Source of the DNA: CAVPHV01 sp963704825
Lineage (GTDB): Bacteria; Actinomycetota; Acidimicrobiia; Spongiisociales; UBA5794
Length of the DNA stretch: 64,000 nucleotides
Assembly: GCA_963704825.1 (NCBI GenBank)
Contig: CAVPHV010000017.1
Span: forward strand, 186,001 to 250,000
Direction: 5' to 3'
The notes under the pieces were generated by a model. The model worked only from the letters and a program-made list of their open reading frames with translations. It was not told the DNA's origin and did not search any database. The position numbers were made by a program, and so were the translations under genes. Of this stretch, positions 42,101-50,047 are shown one piece after another (position 1 is the stretch's first letter; each line of letters begins with the position of its first letter).

Positions 42101-43546
42101 CTACCCCTCATCCAGCGGGATGGCGATGGTGTAGCAGGGCTCGGCGAAGCTGTAGTTGGCGGCGACGTCGGATACCTCGAATGGTTGGATCAGCTCGTAG
42201 GGGGCGACCGCCCCTTCGGCGAAGTTTGCATTCAGCCCACCTTGTTCATCGAAGGCTTCTTTGTTGGGCCGGTAGAGCGCCGTCTCCCTGGTCACGGCGT
42301 CGTTGATGTTGTTGGCGAAGACGGTTGCTGGGCTGATGCCGCCGAACTCCAGGCCGTCAAGATCGGCGCGAGCCGCCAGCAGGCCCTCGGGGGTCAGGTC
42401 ACCCAACTCGGCGGCGCGGTCGAGGATCTGCTTGGTTGCTGCGAACTCGATGTAGCCCTCGATCAAACCGTCGCTGGGATAACGGTCGGGGAAAGCGTCG
42501 GCCAAGACGGCGTAGACCTCGGACATGCCGCCGACGTCGGCGCCAATGGGGGCGAAGAGCATGGAAAGCCTCCAGTTGTCCGTCAGATAGTTGCCGAGGT
42601 CGCTGGCGAGCAGCCAGGGGCTGAACGATGGCATGGCGCCCGACCAGGCGCCGGCGTATTCCTCGGCAAGGGCGGCCGTCACGATTTCGGCCGTTGAGTT
42701 CGGGTTGGTGGCGAGCCAGGTCCAGTCGACTCCAATCCCGGCGATCTCGGTTCCGACGGCACTCATGTCGCGGGTGGGGTCGATGGTCCCGCCGCCGTCG
42801 AGGCGGATCTCGAGTCCGAGTTCCTCGGCGAGGATCCGGGCACCCGCCGCGGAGTCCTCTCCGTACTCGCTGCCGTCGGTGGCGATCGCCAGAATCGGCG
42901 GCAACCCGGTCTCCAATTCATGAGCGGCCGCGATGGCACTCAACCCGTTGATCGCCTCGATGCAGTAGTTGCTGCCGGTCGCGATCACGTTGGCGCCAAG
43001 ATTGGGGTCGGCCCAGCCCGAATACCAACCGGCGGCAACGGCGAGCCGATCGTCGGCTACGAGGTCAGCGGCAATGGCGGCGGTGTTTTGCGACCCGCTG
43101 GAATGCGAGAAGAACACCACACGATCCTTGAGGTCTTCGTAGGAGGCTTGGTAGCGGCCGGGGTCAAGGCCGGTGTCCGCGATGAGGAGCTCGACCCGGC
43201 GCCCGGAAATCCCGCCGGATTCGTTCAGATCGCTCCAAAAGACGAGCTGGGCATCGACCACGTCGACATCGTTGCCCGAGAGGGGACCGCTGAGGTCGGC
43301 GAGAAGACCGAGGTAGATGGTGTCGGCGGTAACGGTGATTCCGTCAACCCGAATGCCGTCCTCGACGGTGGGGCTGGTCGTGGTGGTTGTGATGGCAGGG
43401 GCGCTGGTCGTCGTTGTGGTCGTCGTCGTCGCCGCTGTGGTGGTGGAGGTCGTGCTCGCCGGGTCCGACCCGCCCGACCCGTTGCAGGCTGCGGTGACGA
43501 AGGCGAGCACGATCAGCAAGCTCACACCTCGCAACCGCGGGCTCAC
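42101..43546 (-). CDS. Substrate-binding lipoprotein, branched-chain-amino-acid/urea type
   Basis: A 481-residue type I periplasmic binding protein. The signal SLLIVLAFVTAACNGSGG carries the lipobox TAAC, followed by a Thr-rich linker (STTTAATTTTTTTTSAP). The fold opens with TIYLGLLADLSGPLSGNDVD and continues with ISGRRVELLIADTGLDPGRY and VVFFSHSSGSQNTAAIAADL, as in LivJ/UrtA proteins. Usually such proteins serve an ABC importer, but no permease or ATPase for import is nearby; instead the GTG start overlaps the stop of the ArfA-like gene by four bases. It may act as a sensor or with a distant transporter. Confidence 0.85.
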   Translation of the reverse strand: MSPRLRGVSLLIVLAFVTAACNGSGGSDPASTTSTTTAATTTTTTTTSAPAITTTTTSPTVEDGIRVDGITVTADTIYLGLLADLSGPLSGNDVDVVDAQLVFWSDLNESGGISGRRVELLIADTGLDPGRYQASYEDLKDRVVFFSHSSGSQNTAAIAADLVADDRLAVAAGWYSGWADPNLGANVIATGSNYCIEAINGLSAIAAAHELETGLPPILAIATDGSEYGEDSAAGARILAEELGLEIRLDGGGTIDPTRDMSAVGTEIAGIGVDWTWLATNPNSTAEIVTAALAEEYAGAWSGAMPSFSPWLLASDLGNYLTDNWRLSMLFAPIGADVGGMSEVYAVLADAFPDRYPSDGLIEGYIEFAATKQILDRAAELGDLTPEGLLAARADLDGLEFGGISPATVFANNINDAVTRETALYRPNKEAFDEQGGLNANFAEGAVAPYELIQPFEVSDVAANYSFAEPCYTIAIPLDEG

Positions 43547-45165
43547 GGGGCGACCTCAAACGTGATACTGCTGCTGTTTTCGGACCCGGCCACAGCCATC
43601 AGTCTGGCTGTCGGGATGTCCCGGCCAACCAAGAACAAGACGACGGCGTCGGCCCGCGCTCGGGCCAGCGCTTCGTCGGTTTCGGGGTCACCGGCCGGAT
43701 CGGTGTTGCCGGTGACGATGACGGTCAAGCCGAGGTTGTCGGCGATGAGTACGGCCGCCTGATCGAGCGTGGCTTCGTCTTCGGGCGTGAGTTCGGCGCT
43801 GCCGGTGGCGAAGACGATCGGCGAGGCCTCGACCAGAGCGTCGAGTTCACGGCGCAGCGTCCCCTGTTCGCCGCGCACCTGAAGACGGGTCCGTACCGAA
43901 TCGATCCCGTTGACGGCCAACAACGCTTCACGCAACGGAGCGGTGTACCCGAAGTATCCGCCGTCGAGTCCGTCGAGCGGGACCACTCCGGTGATGGTCG
44001 CCGTACCGTCGATGACGGTGACTCCGAGATGGCCGAACCCGGCGTCGTCCCGTGCTTTCTCCGCAGCTGCCGGCACTTCGGCCGGATCCGGCGGCAGGGG
44101 CGGTTCGACGACGAGGCGGTTGTCAACCGCGCTCACGCCTGAAACGGAGCCGACGGCCGCGGCTGCCGCAGACTTTGCCTCATCAGACTCAACGGACCCG
44201 GTGAGTATCGCGGCCCCATCATCAACCGTCACCGTGACCGCGGTGAGACCGCCGTCGATCAGGGCTTGGGCAGCTGCAGTCTCCGTGGCCGCAGTCTGCG
44301 GGGTGTCCCCGGTCTCGCCCAGTTCGCCCGATGAGGTGGTGGGCGCGACCTGTTCGCTCCTCGTTTCGAGCGGAGCGGTGCTTTGGTTGTTGAGCGCCCA
44401 CCATCGCCCAACGACAAAGGCGATCGCAGCAAGGACAGCAACAACCACTACCCGAACCACGATTTTTCGCTTGGGATGCTTTTCGGCGACCGGTCGCATG
44501 CGACTTCGCAGTTGGGCCCCGAGCGTCTGAGGATCGGAGAGGTCGTCGCTTGCGGCTACTGATTGGCCGGGACTGGGGCGGGTGCGCGGTCCCCGCACGG
44601 GTTCGGTCGGTGGCGCGGTTTCGTCCCATGTGTCGAGGTCGGTGTCGTCGGCGATGTGCTCTTCGTCCGTAGCGCGCGTGGCGGGCACCGGCTGGGCCGT
44701 CGCGGTGTCGGTGGCTTCCTGTGAGGCCGCAGCCTCGTCGGGAGCAGCTGCCGGCGATGCTTCTGCCCCGGGTTCGGTAGGTTCTGTCGGCAGCTCAGGT
44801 CTTGGCTGCGGCTCTGGATCGACCATCGGCAGTGGCGGGGCGTGGGCTTCGCTCGTCTCTGCCGATCCGGCTGCGACGTCGGGGGTGGCGGTGTCCGTCG
44901 CTTCAGTGACAACCGGGGCCGCCTCGGGGGTGGGTTGGTCGGTGTCGACCGCCGCAGGAGGAGACGCAGCCTCAGGTTCGTCGTGTGCCTCCTGTTCGGT
45001 GAGCAGCGAATGGGTGCGTTCGAGCGACTCTTGTGTGGCGGCCTCGATGCGCGAAGCAAGTTCGTCGAAGCGGGCGCGAAGCGACTCTAGGTAGTCAGAT
45101 GGCGCGTCGTCGCCTGCCTCCCCGTCGGTGTGGGTGCTGTCGGGGTCCCCGACGTGCTCCTCCAT
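43543..45165 (-). CDS. ArfA/OmpATb-like BON and OmpA domain membrane protein
   Basis: A 540-residue protein. Residues 1-240 are a long acidic, Ala/Pro/Thr-rich cytoplasmic region beginning with a helical stretch (SLRARFDELASRIEAATQES); a transmembrane helix follows (IVVRVVVVAVLAAIAFVVG); outside the membrane lie BON-type repeats (GGLTAVTVTVDDGAAILTGS; LGVTVIDGTATITGVVPLDG) and a C-terminal OmpA-like domain (FATGSAELTPEDEATLDQAA, VTGNTDPAGDPETDEALARA) with the peptidoglycan-contact Asp and Arg region. TM-BON-OmpA is the plan of mycobacterial OmpATb (ArfA), but the huge acidic N-terminus is unusual. GAAGGGAC precedes ATG 45165. Confidence 0.82.
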   Translation of the reverse strand: MEEHVGDPDSTHTDGEAGDDAPSDYLESLRARFDELASRIEAATQESLERTHSLLTEQEAHDEPEAASPPAAVDTDQPTPEAAPVVTEATDTATPDVAAGSAETSEAHAPPLPMVDPEPQPRPELPTEPTEPGAEASPAAAPDEAAASQEATDTATAQPVPATRATDEEHIADDTDLDTWDETAPPTEPVRGPRTRPSPGQSVAASDDLSDPQTLGAQLRSRMRPVAEKHPKRKIVVRVVVVAVLAAIAFVVGRWWALNNQSTAPLETRSEQVAPTTSSGELGETGDTPQTAATETAAAQALIDGGLTAVTVTVDDGAAILTGSVESDEAKSAAAAAVGSVSGVSAVDNRLVVEPPLPPDPAEVPAAAEKARDDAGFGHLGVTVIDGTATITGVVPLDGLDGGYFGYTAPLREALLAVNGIDSVRTRLQVRGEQGTLRRELDALVEASPIVFATGSAELTPEDEATLDQAAVLIADNLGLTVIVTGNTDPAGDPETDEALARARADAVVLFLVGRDIPTARLMAVAGSENSSSITFEVAP

Positions 45166-45257
45166 GCGTTGTCCCTTCGCCGCGCCGCACGTGCGCGTCA
45201 TCGTAGGCTCAAGGATCGGCACGAGATTAGGGCACCTTGAGATTGCCCGCTGCCGGC

Positions 45258-47054
45258 TCAGCGGTCGTAGTCGCCGGCCCACAGGTGGCGGAACTCGTCG
45301 CTGGTCTCCAGCAGCGTGACCACGTCGCCGATGGCGTCGATCTGCCCGTCTTTGAGTACCACGATCTGGTCGGCTCTTTGGAGCGCGGGACGACGGTGCG
45401 AGACGACCAAGGCGGTGGCACCGGCCTGGTCGGCGAAGAGGCGCTCCCACAGGGTGCGTTCCGTCTCGACGTCGAGCGCGCTGGAGAGGTCGTCGAAGAT
45501 CAGCAACTCCGGCTGCCGAACGAACATCCGGGCGGCCGCGGTGCGTTGAACTTGCCCGCCGGAGAGCCGCATGCCGAGAGGGCCGACCATGGTGGCCAGG
45601 CCGTCGGGCATGTTCTCCAAGTCACGCTCCAGCGCCGCCGAACGGATGGCGGCGGCCACGGTCTCATTGTCTTCGGGCAGCCCGAGGAGCAGATTGTTCT
45701 CCAGGCTCATCGAGAACAGGGCCGGTACCTGGGGGGTGTAGGCGGATCGGGGTGGAACGAAGAACCTGTCGGGATGATGGACGGGAACTCCATTCCAGCT
45801 GACCTCGCCACGGTGGAGGGGGACCAATCCCATCAGGGCGCGCAGCAGCGTTGTCTTGCCGGATCCGATCCGTCCGGTTACCACCGTGAAGCTGCCCCGT
45901 TCGATGGTCAGGTCGATCTCGCTGATCCCGGCCTCGCTTTCGGGGTAGTGGAAGGTGAGATCGTGGATTGTGAGCCGTTCGAGCCGGTCGACAGCGGTTC
46001 GGATCGGAGCGGCCGGCGGCGCGACGTCGCCACTGAGCCCGAGGTCTCGCTTCTGAGTCAGGTCGCGCCACGTTCCGCCGCGCATCAGCTCGACCATCCG
46101 ATCAACCGAGACACCTGCCTGCCGGAAGCGCGCCAGGAACAGGCCGACGAAGAACACGGAGTCGGTGACGAAGTCGAGGAAGTACACGAACAGGGCAAAC
46201 TCGCCGACGGTCATCTCGCCGTTGCCCATCGCTTCCGCCGACAGGATCAGGATGAGCCCGGTTCCGATGTTGAGCGTGTTCCAGAACACCGATTCGAGCG
46301 AGGCGGTGAGTACACGGTCGCGCACCATGGCTTGGCGGCGTTCGTCGTTGAGTCCGGCGAAGTGGTGGATGACACTTCGTTCTGCGCCGGCGACCTTGAT
46401 CGACTGCACGGACCCGAACATCTCGCCGATGACACTCGTGATACGGCCGGTCGCTTCTCGGGCCGCGACCCGGTAGCGCCGGATGCGGGTACCGGCACGT
46501 TCGGCGATCACAATCACGATCACAAGCGGGGTGAATACCAGCAGGGTCATTCGCACGTCGATGGTCAACAGGATTGTGAGCGCAATCGTGGCGAACACGG
46601 CGGAACCCACCATGTCGACCGTCCAGCTGACGGCTTCTTCGGTGTGCTCGACATCCTCGCGAAAGCGAGTGATGGTTTCGCCCGAGGAGTGGTCGACGGC
46701 CTGGGCGCCGGGCAGCTGATAGATACGTTCGAGCATGTTGCGCCGCATCAAGCTGCCGATGCGGAATACGAAGTTGGCGTCGCTCCACATGCCGATGAAC
46801 ATCACGACGATGCGGGCGACCCCGTAGGCGATGAGGGCCGCGATCAATGTCGTTACGTTGAATCCTGCCGGTTCCTCCTCGAGCCCCGTGAAGAAGGCCG
46901 CCACGATCAGCCCGGGGATGATCGGCATCGCCCAGATGATGGTCCAGAGCACCAGATTGAACCCGTAGCGCCACGGGAATGCCCGCATCAGGCGCACCAT
47001 GGCGCGTCCGGTTGGGTTTGAGGCCCGCTTGTCGGTGGCCGGTGTGGGGGTCAT
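45258..47054 (-). CDS. ABC exporter half-transporter with degenerate ATP site
   Basis: A 598-residue permease-ATPase fusion. Six transmembrane helices occupy residues about 30-330; the nucleotide-binding domain has Walker A TGRIGSGKTTLLRAL, Q loop in YTPQVP, signature LSGGQVQRTAAARMF, Walker B ELLIFDDLSSALD and H loop VVSHRRPAL. The residue after the Walker B Asp is Asp instead of the catalytic Glu, so this subunit's own ATP site should be non-hydrolysing, as in one chain of heterodimeric exporters. It overlaps the next gene upstream (47051) by ATGA. Likely exports a lipid, drug or peptide; the substrate is unknown. Confidence 0.9.
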   Translation of the reverse strand: MTPTPATDKRASNPTGRAMVRLMRAFPWRYGFNLVLWTIIWAMPIIPGLIVAAFFTGLEEEPAGFNVTTLIAALIAYGVARIVVMFIGMWSDANFVFRIGSLMRRNMLERIYQLPGAQAVDHSSGETITRFREDVEHTEEAVSWTVDMVGSAVFATIALTILLTIDVRMTLLVFTPLVIVIVIAERAGTRIRRYRVAAREATGRITSVIGEMFGSVQSIKVAGAERSVIHHFAGLNDERRQAMVRDRVLTASLESVFWNTLNIGTGLILILSAEAMGNGEMTVGEFALFVYFLDFVTDSVFFVGLFLARFRQAGVSVDRMVELMRGGTWRDLTQKRDLGLSGDVAPPAAPIRTAVDRLERLTIHDLTFHYPESEAGISEIDLTIERGSFTVVTGRIGSGKTTLLRALMGLVPLHRGEVSWNGVPVHHPDRFFVPPRSAYTPQVPALFSMSLENNLLLGLPEDNETVAAAIRSAALERDLENMPDGLATMVGPLGMRLSGGQVQRTAAARMFVRQPELLIFDDLSSALDVETERTLWERLFADQAGATALVVSHRRPALQRADQIVVLKDGQIDAIGDVVTLLETSDEFRHLWAGDYDR

Positions 47055-48808
47055 GCGAGCACCTCCTCCAAGCCGGTGGTCAAAAGTTGCGAGAAGCGCG
47101 ACTCGGGGTCGTTGACCAACTCGGCCCTGGGCCCAAACTCGATGATGTGGCCGTCTTCGATGATGAGGATGTCGTCCGCTCGGGTGACGGTGGCGAGCCG
47201 GTGGGCGATGATGAACCCGGTTCGATTGGTCAGCAGCTTGCCGACGGCGCGCTCGATCATGGCCTCGGTTGCCGGATCGAGGCGCGACGAAGCCTCATCG
47301 AGAATGACCAGACCGGGGTCCTTCAGAAAGATCCGAGTGAAGGCGAGCAACTGGGCCTCTCCGGCGGAGAGGCCTCCACCACCGGCACCAAGATCGGTGT
47401 CCAGCCCCGCCGCGAGCGACTCCAGCCACGGGGTCAGCTCGAGTTCGTCTATCACCGCCCGCAGATGGTCATCACTTACCGTCTTGTCGAAGAACGTGAG
47501 GTTGTCCCGCACCGAGGCGCGGAAGAGCTGGACATCCTGCGTGACCATCCCGACCTGGTGTCGCAGGTCTTCGACGTCGGCGTCGGGAGCGGCGATTCCG
47601 CCGAGGCGGACGACCCCGTCCTGGGGGTCGTAGAGGCGGGTCAGCAGGCGAGCCAAGGTGGTCTTGCCTGAGCCGCTGCGGCCGAGAACACCAACGACAC
47701 GGCCGGCGCCGATCCTGCAGCTGATGTCGTGCAGCACCCGGTCGGAGTGGCCGTCGCCGTCGTCGTCGTAGGCAAAGGTCACGTGCTCGAAATCGATGGA
47801 CAGCGGACCCGGCGGGATGGGAATGGAGCCCGCTGTAGGGAGCTCGGAGGCGCGGTCGAACAGCTCTTCAACCCGAGCAATCCCGGCGCCGGCCTTCTGG
47901 AAGTCCTCCATCTGTGCCCGGATCTGCTCCATCGGATGCCGCATCATCTCCGTATAGTGGAAGATGAGGTAGACCGAGCCGATGGTGAGGGCGCCGTTGC
48001 CGAACAGCACCGAGCCGAGCCAGAACACGAGCGCGGTCCCGACGACGTATGAGGCGATACTGGCGCCCCACAACATCGAGAAACCAAAACGGCCGCGGAC
48101 CTCGGTGGGCCGCCACGCCCGGATCGTGTTGGTGAACCGATACAGCATGTAGCCGACGCCGCCGTTTGCCTTGGTGTCTTCCGTGCCGCCGAGTTGCTCA
48201 CCGAGGAACCCGAAGAAGGAGGCTCGTTGGGCCCGCGCCGCCGTCCACCACGGGACGGCTTTGGCCTGGGTGAGCAGCATTGACGTCATCGCGACGACGG
48301 AAAACACGGTCAGGCCGAGCCCCACCCACACGTTCTCGCTCCACAGCAGGACCAGGATCCCGATGAGCAGCACGAAGTTGGCGAGGACCTTGATCGCAAA
48401 CGCCGAGAAGAAGTTGGACAACGCGGTGACGTCGCCGTCGATCCGTTCGATGAGTTCACCGGGGGTGTGCTGTTTGTGGAAGGTCATGTCGAGGTCCATG
48501 ACATGTTCGGCGAGATCCCGCCGCATCTGATTGGTTGCCGTCCAGCCGACGTCCTCAGCCAGGAAGGTGGCCAGTACCGAGAGCCCCTGGTGGATGACCG
48601 CGATGATCATGAACCACACGGCGTAGGGGAGCAGCTCGCTGATCGATGCACCTGCTACGGCGCCGTCCAGGAAACGGGCGATGAGCTGAGGGTTGAACAG
48701 CTGGAGGATGATGACGACGAGCAACAGGACGGCGAGCAGCGCCACCTTCACCCGTTGCGGGCGGAGATAGTCGATCAGGAGTCTGAGATAGGCGCGGACC
48801 GGGATCAT
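47051..48808 (-). CDS. ABC exporter half-transporter with catalytic ATP site
   Basis: A 585-residue partner of the downstream gene. Six transmembrane helices to about residue 310; Walker A LGRSGSGKTTLARLL; Q loop MVTQDVQLF; Walker B GLVILDEASSRLD with the catalytic Glu; H loop IIAHRLATV. Its signature is GLSAGEAQLL rather than LSGGQ. The site made from this Walker B and the partner's LSGGQ is canonical, while the site made from the partner's Asp-type Walker B and this LSAGE is doubly altered, exactly the pattern of asymmetric heterodimeric exporters (TM287/288, TmrAB). Gene order and ATGA coupling fit one heterodimer. Confidence 0.9.
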   Translation of the reverse strand: MIPVRAYLRLLIDYLRPQRVKVALLAVLLLVVIILQLFNPQLIARFLDGAVAGASISELLPYAVWFMIIAVIHQGLSVLATFLAEDVGWTATNQMRRDLAEHVMDLDMTFHKQHTPGELIERIDGDVTALSNFFSAFAIKVLANFVLLIGILVLLWSENVWVGLGLTVFSVVAMTSMLLTQAKAVPWWTAARAQRASFFGFLGEQLGGTEDTKANGGVGYMLYRFTNTIRAWRPTEVRGRFGFSMLWGASIASYVVGTALVFWLGSVLFGNGALTIGSVYLIFHYTEMMRHPMEQIRAQMEDFQKAGAGIARVEELFDRASELPTAGSIPIPPGPLSIDFEHVTFAYDDDGDGHSDRVLHDISCRIGAGRVVGVLGRSGSGKTTLARLLTRLYDPQDGVVRLGGIAAPDADVEDLRHQVGMVTQDVQLFRASVRDNLTFFDKTVSDDHLRAVIDELELTPWLESLAAGLDTDLGAGGGGLSAGEAQLLAFTRIFLKDPGLVILDEASSRLDPATEAMIERAVGKLLTNRTGFIIAHRLATVTRADDILIIEDGHIIEFGPRAELVNDPESRFSQLLTTGLEEVLA

Positions 48809-49120
48809 GGGTGATCTTTCGTCTAGGGAGCAGGAGAATGCTCCCGAGGCATACAGAAACGGTGGCGGGTGGTGGCCCGCCGGCGATGGCTCGGTGAGGC
48901 TCTACCGAAGCAGAGCTAGTTCGCCGCGAGGTGAGCCGGGCTCGCCGCGGTGTTCGGCAGTTGCCGCACCATGGGATGGCTCCTTGGATCGCTCCGACCG
49001 TTCCGGTCCTGACAAAAGTCTGGCCGCGACGCGATGGTCTGCGCTCACGGCCTTGCCACAGGATAGGGTTTTGGCGGACATGGGCGCAACATCCTGCGCC
49101 ATTGTCCGCCAAAACCCCCG
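48809..49120. other. Gene-poor stretch between mscS end and the ABC operon
   Basis: No open frame here has family similarity or a start signal. It contains GACCG-TTC-CGGTC at about 48997-49009, a partial CCGCG/CGCGG dyad at about 48923-48949 and the long inverted repeat described separately. The ABC exporter promoter should lie here on the minus strand; I cannot point to a clear -10. Confidence 0.5.
49069..49114. repeat. Long imperfect hairpin after mscS
   Basis: TTTTGGCGGACA (49069-49080) pairs perfectly with TGTCCGCCAAAA (49103-49114); inside, after a two-base mismatch, GGCGCA (49083-49088) pairs with TGCGCC (49095-49100) around ACATCC. It lies six bases after the mscS stop codon on the minus strand. 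The T and A runs are paired at the base instead of following the stem, so it is not a standard intrinsic terminator, though it may end the mscS transcript or protect its 3' end. Confidence 0.75.
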
Positions 49121-49990
49121 TCAGGCGGGTTCGGGGTCGTTCCCGTCTCGGTCGTGGTCGCCCCACCACAGGGTGCGTTGCGGGAACGCGATGACGATGC
49201 CGTGTTCCTTGAGTGAGCGGCTGATGGCGCGAGCGGTCGCGTCGGTGACGACGTAGCCGGACAAGATGTCGGAGGCATGCCAGAAGCGGACCAAGAAATC
49301 GATGGACGAGTCGCCGTATGCCATGACGTAGGCCTCGGGGGCCGGGTCCGGTTCGACCCCGGCTGCTGCGGTCACGGCGGCCTCGAGCACCTGCTTGGTT
49401 TGGTCGAGGTCGGTGCCGTATTCGACGCCGACTACGAGCTCGGACCGACGGTGGGCGTGGGCCGTGAGGGTGACGATCGGATTGGCCAGTACGGCCGAGT
49501 TCGGGATCGCAACCCGTTCGCCGCTCTCGGTTGTGACTACCACCGACCTCCCGTTGACGTCCTCCACCCTTCCGGAGTATTCGTGCGTGGTGATCTCGTC
49601 GCCCACGACGAACGGGGCGCGAGTCTGGAGGATCAAGCCGGCGCCAAAATTCTCGAGGATCACCCGACCGGCAATGACGATCAGGGCGAGGATCACGATG
49701 ATGAAGATCACCAGCGGTCCGATGTCGACGCCGAGGAAGGGAAGCGCGAACACGACACCGAGCAGCCGGATCGACCAGGTGGTTGCCGTTGTGATCATGC
49801 TGGCGATCCGCGGCGGGATCCCGTCGAAGGCGGTGAGGCCGCGCCGGAGAGCCTTCTTGGCGATCCAGGCCAATACAAACGCGGTGAGCACCGTGGCGAG
49901 GGCCCACAGGTAGTCCCAACCTGTGACGTTCGTGGTGTCGATGAGTTCATCGACCACGCCGGGGTCGATGCTCTGTACGGCGATGCTCAC
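49121..49990 (-). CDS. Small-conductance mechanosensitive channel, MscS family
   Basis: A 289-residue membrane channel that releases solutes on osmotic downshock. Transmembrane helices at about 25-45, 65-85 and 90-115 are followed by the beta domain (APFVVGDEITTHEYSGRVED, VVVTTESGERVAIPNSAVL) and the alpha-beta domain with DSSIDFLVRFW; it ends with the family signature IVIAFPQRTLWW. The pore helix lacks a perfect Gly-Ala ridge (IFIIVILALIVIAGRVILE, NFGAGLILQTRAPF), as in several actinobacterial forms. CATAAT at 50022-50027 on the minus strand is a candidate -10. Confidence 0.92.
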   Translation of the reverse strand: MSIAVQSIDPGVVDELIDTTNVTGWDYLWALATVLTAFVLAWIAKKALRRGLTAFDGIPPRIASMITTATTWSIRLLGVVFALPFLGVDIGPLVIFIIVILALIVIAGRVILENFGAGLILQTRAPFVVGDEITTHEYSGRVEDVNGRSVVVTTESGERVAIPNSAVLANPIVTLTAHAHRRSELVVGVEYGTDLDQTKQVLEAAVTAAAGVEPDPAPEAYVMAYGDSSIDFLVRFWHASDILSGYVVTDATARAISRSLKEHGIVIAFPQRTLWWGDHDRDGNDPEPA

Positions 49991-50047
49991 TGCGGCTCCA
50001 CGGCTCGTGGCTGGTGCCGACCGATTATGCCAGGTGCGCCCCGGAGA

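Noticed and set aside
42101..48808. Complete amino-acid ABC importer
   Set aside because: The two ABC genes are exporter-type permease-ATPase fusions; no Liv-type permeases are present for the binding lipoprotein.
48807..49256. 149-codon plus-strand open frame between the ABC genes and mscS
   Set aside because: It overlaps the mscS 3' end in antisense, has no ribosome site and shows no recognisable domain.
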